From the NCBI GenBank assembly GCA_044354975.1, contig JBIKZA010000012.1, positions 1 to 46,311 on the forward strand: 46,311 nucleotides of DNA, given 5' to 3'. The notes under the pieces are model-generated. The model was not told the DNA's origin. It saw only the letters and a program-made list of their open reading frames with translations, and ran no database searches. The stretch is from CAIZGX01 sp044354975. Lineage in GTDB: Bacteria > Bacteroidota > Bacteroidia > Flavobacteriales_D > Sanyastnellaceae. A program made the translations under genes and the position numbers. Positions 17,301 to 25,087 of this stretch are shown here, piece by piece (position 1 is the stretch's first letter; the number at the start of each line of letters is the position of its first letter).

Positions 17301-18326
17301 ATGTCAGGTCAATCAGAACATGTAACGAAGGACGAATTGTGGGACGGTAACCGTTCTCCTTTTAGCGTTTCTTATGGTAAAATGATGATGTGGTTTTTCC
17401 TTGTATCGGATGCCCTCACATTTAGCGGACTACTTACAGCTTACGGTGTAATTCGTCACGGAAGCTCAGACCTGTGGCCTGTTGGTGAACAAGTTTTCGA
17501 GGCCCTACCTGGCTTACACGGATCTTATCCGTTGATGTATGTGGCATTAATGACCTTCATCTTAATTATCTCTTCTGTTACAATGGTATTGGCTGTAGAG
17601 GCCGGACATCGAATGGATAAGAAGGGCGTGGTGAAGTGGTTGGGATTTACCATTATTGGTGGTTTCATTTTCTTGGGTTCACAGGCATGGGAATGGTCTC
17701 ACTTTATTCACGGTTCTGGTGGTGGATTCCAAGTAAATCAACCCATGACCGTTGCAGCTGCTGACGATGCAGGTAACACTTATCAAATAACGTTGGATAA
17801 CGGAACGTGGGTGCATATGACAAGCGACTTCGGTCACAAGTATGAGCACGCAATGGAGCTTGCTGAAGAACCTGTTGCTCATGACGAGCACGGAGGACAC
17901 GGTGAACACGCTTCTGCCGAAACGCATGAAGATATTGCTACAATGGTTCCTGAAGAAATTGTCTTGAACAAATACACCCTCGAGCACAAAGACGGAAAAG
18001 ACCGTCGTAAGTTGGTGGTAAAAGGTGAAGACGCTAAAAAGATTTGGTCGGCTATGGAGCCAGGTTCAATGGCGTTTGGAGCGAACATGCATAAGAATGA
18101 ATACGCGATGCAACAGCAATACGCGAACTTCTTCTTCTTCGTTACAGGTTTCCACGGTTTCCACGTATTCTCAGGTGTGTTAATCAACATCATCGTTTGG
18201 TTAATGGCTGTTAAAGGAATCTTCGAGAACCGCGGACATTATGAAATGGTTGAAAAAATCGGATTGTACTGGCACTTCGTTGACCTTGTTTGGGTATTCG
18301 TATTCACATTCTTCTACCTTATCTAA
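17301..18326 (+). CDS. Cytochrome c oxidase subunit III (second copy, His-rich insertion)
   Basis: 341 aa, about 80 longer than the first copy. Membrane segments lie near 26-48 (MMMWFFLVSDALTFSG), 74-100, 112-132, 277-300 (FFFFVTGFHGFHVFSG) and 318-341. Between the third and fourth is a ~140-residue soluble insertion containing a His/Glu/Asp-rich run (AHDEHGGHGEHASAETHED, ~193-211). The TGFHGFHV motif and C-terminal YWHFVDLVWVFVFTFFYL helix are classic subunit III features. It forms part of the terminal oxidase complex in the inner membrane. The His-rich stretch might bind copper or protons, but that is speculative. Subunit IV follows 14 nt downstream. Confidence 0.88.
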   Translation: MSGQSEHVTKDELWDGNRSPFSVSYGKMMMWFFLVSDALTFSGLLTAYGVIRHGSSDLWPVGEQVFEALPGLHGSYPLMYVALMTFILIISSVTMVLAVEAGHRMDKKGVVKWLGFTIIGGFIFLGSQAWEWSHFIHGSGGGFQVNQPMTVAAADDAGNTYQITLDNGTWVHMTSDFGHKYEHAMELAEEPVAHDEHGGHGEHASAETHEDIATMVPEEIVLNKYTLEHKDGKDRRKLVVKGEDAKKIWSAMEPGSMAFGANMHKNEYAMQQQYANFFFFVTGFHGFHVFSGVLINIIVWLMAVKGIFENRGHYEMVEKIGLYWHFVDLVWVFVFTFFYLI

Positions 18327-18340
18327 TATTACTGATTATC

Positions 18341-18718
18341 ATGGAAAGAGACGACCTTATTGTAAACGAGAGCTATGCTCTTAATGCAAAACACGACGAA
18401 GCGGCTGGAAAGCAAATTCGTAAGAAATTATATGCGGTAACTGTACTATTAACAGTAATCACAATCATTGAAGTATTCATGGGTGTTGCATTCAAAAGAA
18501 ATGGAACATTTGCTTGGGAAACCATCAAGTTAACTTTCTTAGTCCTCACTTTGGTAAAGGCTGCATACATTGTTTTAATTTTTATGCACCTTGGCGACGA
18601 AAGAAAGAACCTCAAGTATGTAGTTCTTCTTCCTTATGCAATATTCATCATGTATCTAATTTTTATTGGTTTGTATGAAGGTGTAAGTGTGCAAGAAGGG
18701 CACAACATCTTCGGCTAA
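18341..18718 (+). CDS. Cytochrome c oxidase subunit IV (prokaryotic type)
   Basis: 125 aa from the ATG at 18341. A frame extension to 18290 would overlap the subunit III gene and is rejected. After a charged N-terminus with Asp/Glu (MERDDLIVNESY) there are three hydrophobic helices (~30-52, 60-82 with VKAAYIVLIFMHLGDE, 92-112). This is the COX4_pro layout, a small helical subunit of caa3/aa3-type oxidases. The family is recognised by size, helix count, the FMHL motif and its place directly after subunit III. The next gene begins 11 nt after its stop. Confidence 0.8.
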   Translation: MERDDLIVNESYALNAKHDEAAGKQIRKKLYAVTVLLTVITIIEVFMGVAFKRNGTFAWETIKLTFLVLTLVKAAYIVLIFMHLGDERKNLKYVVLLPYAIFIMYLIFIGLYEGVSVQEGHNIFG

Positions 18719-18729
18719 GCTGAAGAACA

Positions 18730-19371
18730 ATGAATAATAAAAAAATAAAAAAGTATATCCTATTGGTGGGTATGCTTTTTTTTATTCCACTCACTCTTCT
18801 CATTGTCTTAGGACCATTGGGTAAGCATAATTTTAGTGAACCACTTTATTTCGGTCCGAACTGTGATGCAGGATGCGAAACGTCGGACTATCAGATATCG
18901 GATTTCGCTTTCGTAAACCAAGATAACCAACTCATCAATCGAGATTCATTGATGGGGAAAATTTGGATAGCGGCATTTGTAGACTTCGAAGATCCAAACC
19001 TTCCTAAAATTACAGAGAGATTGCTCATTCCGAATTTTAAATTCCGAATGGAACCAGATATTAGTATCATTTGTTTCGATCCAAACGGATATTCAGATAC
19101 GGCCGCCGTGAAAGGATATGTAACGCAGAATTTAAGATACTCGAACAATAAAGCGAAGTGGCAATTCCTTCAAGGAGATTCAGCGGCTATGGCTGCATTC
19201 TTTCGGAACGGCTTCCTCATTCAAGATTTGAAAAATGAGGCAGTGTTTCGATTGGTAGATGAGGCTGGACATATACGTGGTTTATACGGAAACACAGAGT
19301 ATCATTTTGAAAACCTCATGGAGGATGTCGCAATCTTAAACAAAAAGAGAAAAATTAAACGTGGATACTAA
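18730..19371 (+). CDS. SCO-like thioredoxin-fold protein lacking the copper ligands
   Basis: 213 aa with an N-terminal membrane anchor (~8-29). It aligns along its length with the next gene product: FGPN/FGDF, ISDFAFVNQDNQ / LPLFAFTNQEG, MGKIWIAAFVDFE / LGKIAVVDFFF, and EAGHIRGLYG / QEGRIRGYYD. The SCO copper site is absent: the CxxxC is replaced at ~89-93 by PNLPK, and the conserved His near the C-terminus is gone. It instead carries a CxxxC (C45, C49) in the linker between the anchor and the fold. It probably faces the periplasm and takes part in oxidase assembly, perhaps as a scaffold or thiol partner. It overlaps the true SCO gene by 11 nt. Confidence 0.7.
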   Translation: MNNKKIKKYILLVGMLFFIPLTLLIVLGPLGKHNFSEPLYFGPNCDAGCETSDYQISDFAFVNQDNQLINRDSLMGKIWIAAFVDFEDPNLPKITERLLIPNFKFRMEPDISIICFDPNGYSDTAAVKGYVTQNLRYSNNKAKWQFLQGDSAAMAAFFRNGFLIQDLKNEAVFRLVDEAGHIRGLYGNTEYHFENLMEDVAILNKKRKIKRGY

Positions 19372-20023
19372 ACGTATTTTCCTTTTGGCTTTTGTTGCTC
19401 TTGCTGCATGCACCGATCCGGTTAAGTCACCCGATCAGAAGGAAAGAACGTTGCCCTATTTTGGCGATTTCGGAATAGAAATAAACTACAACGAAAAGGG
19501 AGAAGGCATCTCAGATACGGTCTACGACCCTCTTCCATTGTTCGCGTTTACCAATCAAGAAGGGATTATCATTACCAATGATTTTATGCTGGGAAAAATT
19601 GCTGTAGTCGATTTTTTCTTCACCAACTGCACAAGCATTTGTCCCATGCTATCCTCACAAATGGTCCGTCTGCAGCATTCAGTGAAAGCTGAAAACATCA
19701 ACGACCAAGTTGTCCTTCTTTCTCATACCGTAGACCCAAAGAACGATACACCCGAAGCGCTGAAAGCATACGCCAATCGAATGGGTGCAGATTTTTCAAA
19801 TTGGAATTTCGTGACCGGAAATGAAGAAGACATATACTGGCAGGCGAAAGAAGGTTACAAGCTGACGGCCTTCCCGTCAGACACGGCACAAGGCGGATTC
19901 TTTCACACCGATCAAATTGCATTGATTGATCAAGAGGGAAGAATTAGAGGATATTACGACGGCACCTCAACAAAAGCCGTGGATCAGTTGTTTATAGATT
20001 TACATTTGTTATTAAAGAAATAA
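19361..20023 (+). CDS. SCO1/SenC family copper chaperone lipoprotein
   Basis: 220 aa starting with GTG at 19361, inside the end of the previous gene. This start gives a lipoprotein signal (MDTKRIFLLAFVALAAC, Cys17). The thioredoxin-like domain carries the complete Cu site: C90xxxC94 in FFTNCTSICP and H182 in FFHTDQ. It should deliver copper to, or reduce cysteines of, the CuA centre of cytochrome c oxidase subunit II in the periplasm. Subunits I and II are not in this window. DUF420 follows after 4 nt. Confidence 0.92.
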   Translation: MDTKRIFLLAFVALAACTDPVKSPDQKERTLPYFGDFGIEINYNEKGEGISDTVYDPLPLFAFTNQEGIIITNDFMLGKIAVVDFFFTNCTSICPMLSSQMVRLQHSVKAENINDQVVLLSHTVDPKNDTPEALKAYANRMGADFSNWNFVTGNEEDIYWQAKEGYKLTAFPSDTAQGGFFHTDQIALIDQEGRIRGYYDGTSTKAVDQLFIDLHLLLKK

Positions 20024-20027
20024 GAGA

Positions 20028-20570
20028 ATGAAAGCAGAATTGAAAAAGAACGATAAGTTAGCGAAGACCCTTATTTATCTCGTGTCAGCAGTTGTATTCT
20101 TAGTAGTCGTGTCTTTGCGATACTTGAAGTTTACTAACGTAGATCTTGGTTTCGATGTTCACTTGTTGGCCAAAGCGAATGCTTTGATAAATGGAACCGT
20201 TTCCGTTCTGCTTGTTGCTGCGCTTGTTGCAGTGAAGACAAAGAATTTCGAATTGCACAAGAAATTAATGAAAGGAGCAATTTACTTGAGTGTAATCTTC
20301 TTGGTTACTTACATCGGACACCACATGTTCGCAGGAGAAACGGAATTCCCAAAGGAGAACTCAATGAGAGGTTTCTATTTGGTGATTCTTTCCACACACA
20401 TAGTGCTCGCCGCAATTATTCTTCCATTCATTTTATTCACGGCATACCGAGCTTTAATTGCAGAATTCTCAGAGCACAAAAAACTAGCGAAATACACGTG
20501 GCCCATTTGGTTCTACGTGGCTGTTACGGGAGTTATTGTTTACACCATGATTTCGCCTTATTACCAATGA
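20028..20570 (+). CDS. DUF420 membrane protein (CtaM/YozB-like oxidase assembly factor)
   Basis: 180 aa with about five hydrophobic segments (~14-35, 48-67, 78-96, 113-138, 155-175). HLLAKANALINGT (~45-57), HKKLMKGAIYLS and YIGHHMFAGE contain the conserved His residues of DUF420. In Firmicutes a DUF420 protein (CtaM) is needed to make active haem A-type oxidase; the same role is inferred here from family and position after the SCO genes. Its TGA overlaps the ATG of the small CxxC protein (ATGA). Confidence 0.82.
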   Translation: MKAELKKNDKLAKTLIYLVSAVVFLVVVSLRYLKFTNVDLGFDVHLLAKANALINGTVSVLLVAALVAVKTKNFELHKKLMKGAIYLSVIFLVTYIGHHMFAGETEFPKENSMRGFYLVILSTHIVLAAIILPFILFTAYRALIAEFSEHKKLAKYTWPIWFYVAVTGVIVYTMISPYYQ

Positions 20571-20806
20571 GCATGAAAAAGCTTTTCGTAGTACTATTTT
20601 TCTTTGCGATGAATATCGCGACATACGCGCAATGCGCCATGTGCAAGGCTACTGCTGAAACAGCAAGTCAAAACTCATCAGGGAGTTTGGCTGAAGGTTT
20701 GAACACAGGAATCCTTTATCTAATGCTCATTCCTTACACACTTTTAGCAGTCTTAGCAATCGTGTTTTTTAGGAAGCGAATCGCTAATTTCTTCAAAGCG
20801 AATTAA
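20567..20806 (+). CDS. Small membrane protein with exported CxxC motif
   Basis: 79 aa from the ATG at 20567, which overlaps the DUF420 stop; the ATG at 20573 (two residues shorter) is equally possible. A signal-like helix (~4-20, ending ..IATYAQ) is followed at once by CAMC (C23, C26), a short Ser/Thr/Asn-rich loop, and a membrane segment (~48-68) with a basic end (FRKRIANFFKAN). I recognise the layout from Bacteroidota genomes but no named family. The CxxC would face the periplasm, and with SCO, DUF420 and COX genes upstream a role in thiol or copper handling during oxidase assembly is plausible. It ends the operon. Confidence 0.7.
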   Translation: MSMKKLFVVLFFFAMNIATYAQCAMCKATAETASQNSSGSLAEGLNTGILYLMLIPYTLLAVLAIVFFRKRIANFFKAN

Positions 20807-20818
20807 AAGAACTTCAAT

Positions 20819-20826
20819 TACCTTTG
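20819..20826 (+). promoter_or_regulatory. Candidate -7 box for the TolC-adaptor operon
   Basis: TACCTTTG fits TAnnTTTG exactly; the predicted leader to the ATG at 20868 is ~38 nt. A 6-bp inverted repeat CCGAAT/ATTCGG (20831-20836 and 20847-20852) lies in that leader. No clear -33 element is seen. Confidence 0.4.
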
Positions 20827-20867
20827 AATACCGAATTTCTAGTGATATTCGGAAATTTTGAAGATTT

Positions 20868-22298
20868 ATGAAGCGCTGTTTCCTTGTTTTTTTAGTCATT
20901 TTAGGAAGTCACTTTTCTAACGCTCAATGGACGTTGCAACAATGTGTTGGCACAGCCATAGAACGTAATATTGGCTTGAAAAGAAACAGTCTCGGACTCG
21001 AACAAACCAAACTGAATCAGGAACAAGCCTTAGGCAGTTTCCTTCCCAACCTAAACGGACAAGTATCGCACGGTTACAACTGGGGACAGCGAATTGACCC
21101 GTTTACCAATCAGTTCGCAACGCAACGTATTCAAAGCAATAGCTTGGGGCTCTCAACAAGCGTTACGCTCTTTTCCGGACTTCAAAACGTAAATCAATAC
21201 AAAAAGGCAGAAGTAGATTCTCGCGCGCAATTGCTCACCTTCGACTATCAGCGCAATCAATTGGCCCTCCAAGTGTCCGTTGCATACTTGAATGTATTGC
21301 TAACAAAAGAGCTTCAAGCTTCTACAGAGTTGACCGTGAATCGTACCAAGCAACAAGTGAAACGCATCACCGACCTGGTGAATGCGGGAAACGCCGCTGA
21401 GGGAAGTCTTCGCGATGTAGAAGCGCAATTGTTTTCAGATGAAGCCAGTTATATTTCGGCAGGAAACAATGTGCAATCTGCCATTCTAGACATTGCCCAA
21501 ATGATGCAACTTACAGAACAGGAGCAAAGAAATTTCAGTATTCAAGCCGATGTTTCTTCGTTCAATATTGCGGAGCAAATTCCAGACTTAACAGCATGTG
21601 TTCAGAATGCACTTGCCACTTTTCCGCAAATAAAATCTGCTGAGCTTTCATTGGCCTCGAGCAATTTAAATCTGAGCATTGCGAAAGGTGGAATGTCGCC
21701 TCGCCTGAACATGAGCTATTCCTACGGATCTGGATATTCAGGTGCATCGAAGGTATTAACAGGTTCTCCCGATTCATTGTCCTTTCCAATCGGACAAGTC
21801 TTCGGCTCGAATCAATATGTCTTCTCTCTTCCTCAAGCGATATACACGTTAGACGATTACGCAACAAAGCCATTCGGGAATCAGTTGAGAGATAACGTGA
21901 ACCAATCCCTATTTTTTAGTTTAACGCTGCCCATCTTCAATGGATTTTCTAACGACGTCGCAATTAAACGCGCGCAATTGACTCGCGTAGACAATGAGTT
22001 AAACGTTCAGCAAACAAAAGTACAGTTGGAACAAGAGGTGCGCAGAGCGTATCTCGATGTCACACGCGCAAAAGCCAATTACGAAGCAACAGAAAAAGCC
22101 GTTGAAGCGAGCCGTTTAGCATTTGATTGGAACGAATTAAGATTCAATCAAGGTGTTATCGGAATGGCTGAATATCTCGATGCCCGTAACCGCTTGCAGC
22201 AAGCTGAATCGAATTTTGTTCGAAGCAAATACGACTGGATTTTTAAACGAAAAATAATAGACTTCTACATGGGAGTCCCTCTAATGTCTCAACCATGA
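20868..22298 (+). CDS. TolC-family outer-membrane efflux protein
   Basis: 476 aa with a signal peptide (MKRCFLVFLVILGSHFSNAQ). The mature start WTLQQCVGTAIERNIGLKRN is the typical TolC N-terminal helix. Two repeats follow, each with long amphipathic helices and strand pairs (SLGLSTSVTLFSG; QSLFFSLTLPIFNGF). GVIGMAEYLDARNRLQQAE and YLDVTRAKANYEA near the C-terminus are standard. It forms the trimeric outer-membrane channel of a tripartite exporter. It overlaps the adaptor gene by 4 nt (ATGA), so they are coupled; no inner-membrane pump follows. Confidence 0.9.
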   Translation: MKRCFLVFLVILGSHFSNAQWTLQQCVGTAIERNIGLKRNSLGLEQTKLNQEQALGSFLPNLNGQVSHGYNWGQRIDPFTNQFATQRIQSNSLGLSTSVTLFSGLQNVNQYKKAEVDSRAQLLTFDYQRNQLALQVSVAYLNVLLTKELQASTELTVNRTKQQVKRITDLVNAGNAAEGSLRDVEAQLFSDEASYISAGNNVQSAILDIAQMMQLTEQEQRNFSIQADVSSFNIAEQIPDLTACVQNALATFPQIKSAELSLASSNLNLSIAKGGMSPRLNMSYSYGSGYSGASKVLTGSPDSLSFPIGQVFGSNQYVFSLPQAIYTLDDYATKPFGNQLRDNVNQSLFFSLTLPIFNGFSNDVAIKRAQLTRVDNELNVQQTKVQLEQEVRRAYLDVTRAKANYEATEKAVEASRLAFDWNELRFNQGVIGMAEYLDARNRLQQAESNFVRSKYDWIFKRKIIDFYMGVPLMSQP

Positions 22299-23566
22299 AA
22301 AACAAAAAAAGATGGATCTGGATTTCAGTAATCGTTGTGATTATTGCGGTCGTTGTATTGCCTATGATTTTCGGTTCAGGCGATGCAAAAGTTGTTACAA
22401 TTGGAAAAGCAGAGTTCAGAAATTTAAGTGAAGTTGTTGCCGCAAGCGGAAAAGTTCAGCCTTCGGTGGAAGTGAAAATTCAATCGGAAGTATCCGGACA
22501 AATTGTAGAATTGCCCGTGAAAGAAGGAGACTATGTGCAGAAGGGACAGTTGTTAGTACGCATCAATCCTGATCTTTACGTCTCTGCTCTTAGTCGCGCA
22601 GAAGCAGCGTTGAATACCGCGAAGAGTAATTTGTCAAGTGCGAAAGCTCGATTAACACAAGCGAAAGCACAAAAGCGACTGCAAGAAACAACCCTTGCAC
22701 GACTTTCGAAATTAATCGATCAAAAAGCAATCTCTCAAGCTGAATACGACAACGCAAGCAGTGCATTAGAATCTTCAGTAGCCGAAGTGGAAGCCGCTGA
22801 AGAAAGCGTGAATAGTGCAAACTTTGCTATCGCAAGTGCTGACGCTGGAAAGAGCGAAGCGCAAGAAAATTTGAGAAGAACAACAATCGTGGCTCCTATT
22901 TCTGGAACAGTGACGGCCCTTGCGAAAGAGCTAGGTGAAACCGTTCTAGGCAACAACATGATGAGTGGAGATGTAATCATGAAGGTTTCCGTTTTGAATG
23001 AAATGGAAATTGATTTGGAAGTGAACGAGACAGACATTGTTCACGTTCAAGTTGGAGATACTGCTGATGTTGAAATCGACGCCTTCAGTGATCAAACGTT
23101 CAAAGGTGTTGTAACCGAAGTGGGCTATTCCGCTTTGAACGCTGGACAAGGCCTCGCCGCAAGCACAGAGCAGGTAACAAATTTCTCGGTGAAAGTGAAA
23201 ATTGTGAAAGAATCGTATGCCGGAGTGAATGGAAATTCAGAAAACAATTCTCCCTTTAAACCTGGTATGAGCGCTACCGTGAAAATTCACACAGACGAAG
23301 CCAGTCATGCTTTAGCAGTGCCAACGGCCTCCGTGACAACACGCGCAGATTCACTTCAAAATAATATTTCATTAACCGTTGTCTTCTTGAAGAAATCAGA
23401 CAACACTGTTGAAATGAAACAGGTGGTTACCGGAATTCAAGACGGGACGTTTATTCAAATTACCAGCGGCTTGAATGAAGGAGAAGAAATTGTTACTGGT
23501 CCATATGAACTCTTATCGAAAGATCTTGCGAACAGTGATAAGATTAAGTTAGAGGAGAAGAAATAA
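22295..23566 (+). CDS. Periplasmic adaptor subunit (MacA/HlyD-type membrane fusion protein)
   Basis: 423 aa: an N-terminal membrane anchor (~7-25), a lipoyl-like half domain (VVAASGKVQPSVEVKIQSEV), a helical hairpin (~95-190; heptad-rich Ala/Glu/Lys, LARLSKLIDQKAISQAEYD), the second lipoyl half (TTIVAPISGTVTAL), a beta-barrel (METNETD-like VNETDIVHVQVGD) and a membrane-proximal domain. It bridges an inner-membrane ABC or RND pump to TolC. The MacA-like character suggests an ABC partner, but none is adjacent; the next gene is tsaB, overlapping by one base (TAATG). Confidence 0.88.
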   Translation: MKNKKRWIWISVIVVIIAVVVLPMIFGSGDAKVVTIGKAEFRNLSEVVAASGKVQPSVEVKIQSEVSGQIVELPVKEGDYVQKGQLLVRINPDLYVSALSRAEAALNTAKSNLSSAKARLTQAKAQKRLQETTLARLSKLIDQKAISQAEYDNASSALESSVAEVEAAEESVNSANFAIASADAGKSEAQENLRRTTIVAPISGTVTALAKELGETVLGNNMMSGDVIMKVSVLNEMEIDLEVNETDIVHVQVGDTADVEIDAFSDQTFKGVVTEVGYSALNAGQGLAASTEQVTNFSVKVKIVKESYAGVNGNSENNSPFKPGMSATVKIHTDEASHALAVPTASVTTRADSLQNNISLTVVFLKKSDNTVEMKQVVTGIQDGTFIQITSGLNEGEEIVTGPYELLSKDLANSDKIKLEEKK

Positions 23567-24207
23567 TGTATTTGTGTTTGGAAACCGCTACGCGGAATTG
23601 CAGTGTCGCGCTCATAAAAGATAACGCTCTTGTAGATCTTTTGGAACGCGAAGAAACTGAATTCGTTCACGCCGAGGCGCTTCATCAAATGATGAAAGAT
23701 TTATTAGATCGCAACAATTTGAAGCCTTCTGATTTAAATGGAATTGCAGTTGGAATTGGCCCCGGTTCATACACCGGTTTGCGCATTGGAGTGACCGCTG
23801 CCAAAGGTTTGGCATATGCTTTAAACATTGGTTTGGTTACCATAACAACAGGTGAACTTTTGTTGAATTCAGTTGGAAATTATTCTGAAGGTACTCCCGT
23901 AGCGCTCATAGATGCGCGCAGAAACGATGCCTATGTTAATTCAAATGGAAGTTGGTCATTCGCTACGCTGAATGAAGAATGGCGAGCCAATCTCGGAATT
24001 GAAAAAGCAATTTTTATTGGAGATGCCGCGTTTAAAGTAAACGATTTTAAGTGGAAGGAAGATCAAGTGAAAGCCATTTCTCCAAGTGCGCAGCATTTTA
24101 TAGGACTACTTCCCAATTCTTCTGCTAAATTTGAAGAACACATGGCGCAAATTGAACCTTTCTACATGAAAGAATTTGTTCCAACCGAATCAAAAAAAAC
24201 ACGTTGA
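23566..24207 (+). CDS. tsaB: tRNA N6-threonylcarbamoyladenosine biosynthesis protein TsaB
   Basis: 213 aa ASKHA-fold protein. MYLCLETATRNCSVAL (1-16) is the first phosphate-binding strand-loop; HAEALHQMMKDLL and GIAVGIGPGSYTGLRIGVTAAKGLAY (the GPGSYTGLR core at ~66-74) are the family signature. TsaB partners TsaD and TsaE to place the threonylcarbamoyl group on A37 of ANN-decoding tRNAs. TsaB itself has no catalytic metal site. It is co-expressed with the efflux genes upstream, with no obvious functional reason. The lipoprotein gene starts at the base after its stop. Confidence 0.93.
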   Translation: MYLCLETATRNCSVALIKDNALVDLLEREETEFVHAEALHQMMKDLLDRNNLKPSDLNGIAVGIGPGSYTGLRIGVTAAKGLAYALNIGLVTITTGELLLNSVGNYSEGTPVALIDARRNDAYVNSNGSWSFATLNEEWRANLGIEKAIFIGDAAFKVNDFKWKEDQVKAISPSAQHFIGLLPNSSAKFEEHMAQIEPFYMKEFVPTESKKTR

Positions 24208-24645
24208 ATGGATAGGTTGAAAAAGCTCATAGTAGGATTTTTATTCTTAGGACTTCTGTTCGTCCCAATGCATTCCTGCACAGACCGAAGCCAAATGCTC
24301 AGTCAGATTTCATTTTCCATTAATGTTAATATTTTCGAGCCTTCCTTCTTCGACCTCACTGTTCCAACCGGATGGATTTACTACAATGGAAACACGGTAG
24401 ATTTAATTATTTATCGAAACGATATCGATGTGTTTTCTGTCTTCGACGCTCGAAGCACACACAATCCCGATGATCCGTGCTATGTTCAAGTGAACACAGA
24501 CAATGTAACCGTTTCAGATACTTGCTCGGGAAGCAAGTGGTTGCTTTCAGACGGAAGTTTAATCAACGGCCCCGCGAATTACAATTTGCTGCAATACAAC
24601 GCCGACTTCAATCCGGTTACCGGATATCTACATCTGTATAATTAA
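24208..24645 (+). CDS. Rieske-like lipoprotein lacking iron-sulfur ligands
   Basis: 145 aa with a lipoprotein signal (MDRLKKLIVGFLFLGLLFVPMHSC, Cys24). The C-terminal half follows the Rieske pattern: DARSTHNPDDPC (80-91) in the place of box I, and DTCSGSKWLLSDGSLINGPA (104-123) in the place of box II with the following GPA and a terminal YLHLYN strand. Aligned to CTHxGC / CPCHGS, the ligand residues read Ser83, His85, Asp104 and Ser107, so a [2Fe-2S] cluster is unlikely. C91 and C106 fall at the disulfide positions. No function can be assigned. ATG follows the tsaB stop immediately; the epimerase gene begins 7 nt after it. Confidence 0.62.
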   Translation: MDRLKKLIVGFLFLGLLFVPMHSCTDRSQMLSQISFSINVNIFEPSFFDLTVPTGWIYYNGNTVDLIIYRNDIDVFSVFDARSTHNPDDPCYVQVNTDNVTVSDTCSGSKWLLSDGSLINGPANYNLLQYNADFNPVTGYLHLYN

Positions 24646-24652
24646 TTGTTTT

Positions 24653-25051
24653 ATGAAAATTGAACACATCGGAATTGCAGTGAAAGACATCGCTGCTTCG
24701 AACGAAATATTTTCTGCGCTGCTTGGTGTAAAGCCCTACAAGGAGGAACGGGTTGAATCGGAGAATGTCATTACTTCGTTCTTTCAAGTCGGAGATTCCA
24801 AAATAGAATTGGTTCAAGCCACTTCTCCAGACAGCGCCATTGCAAAATTTCTCGAAAAAAACAAAGAAGGAATGCACCACATTGCTTTCGAAGTTCAAGA
24901 CATTTATGCTGAAATTGAGCGCCTGAAATCGAAAGGTTTCACCATGATTCACGAAGCGCCGAAAGAAGGCGCCGACAACAAGCTAATCGCCTTTCTTCAC
25001 CCGAAAAGTAGCAATTCCGTTTTAGTGGAATTGTGTCAAGAACGCGTGTAA
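24653..25051 (+). CDS. mce: Methylmalonyl-CoA epimerase
   Basis: 132 aa glyoxalase/VOC fold of typical length. The two beta-alpha-beta-beta-beta units start IEHIGIAVKD and MHHIAFEVQD. Metal-site residues visible are H5, H76 and E126 (VLVELCQ), with E52 in IELVQ the likely fourth. It interconverts (S)- and (R)-methylmalonyl-CoA between propionyl-CoA carboxylase and methylmalonyl-CoA mutase. The mutase genes are not in this window. It closes the tsaB run; the next gene has its own candidate promoter. Confidence 0.92.
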   Translation: MKIEHIGIAVKDIAASNEIFSALLGVKPYKEERVESENVITSFFQVGDSKIELVQATSPDSAIAKFLEKNKEGMHHIAFEVQDIYAEIERLKSKGFTMIHEAPKEGADNKLIAFLHPKSSNSVLVELCQERV

Positions 25052-25059
25052 AAAAAATG

Positions 25060-25067
25060 TATCTTCG
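25060..25067 (+). promoter_or_regulatory. Candidate -7 box for the GT117 gene
   Basis: TATCTTCG (7 of 8 to TAnnTTTG), predicted leader ~17 nt to the ATG at 25088. The nearest TTG (25031-25033) is 26 nt upstream, a little far for a -33 element. Confidence 0.35.
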
Positions 25068-25087
25068 CCTCACTTCAAATTAAGACT

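Noticed and set aside
18290..18340. Upstream extension of COX subunit IV
   Set aside because: It reads out of frame through the end of the second subunit III gene; the ATG at 18341 gives the normal family start.
20498..20566. Longer start for the small CxxC protein
   Set aside because: It lies inside DUF420 coding sequence and would precede the signal-like helix.
20831..20852. CCGAAT/ATTCGG repeat as a terminator of the oxidase operon
   Set aside because: Only 6 bp with a 10-nt loop and no T run; it is noted only as part of the TolC leader.
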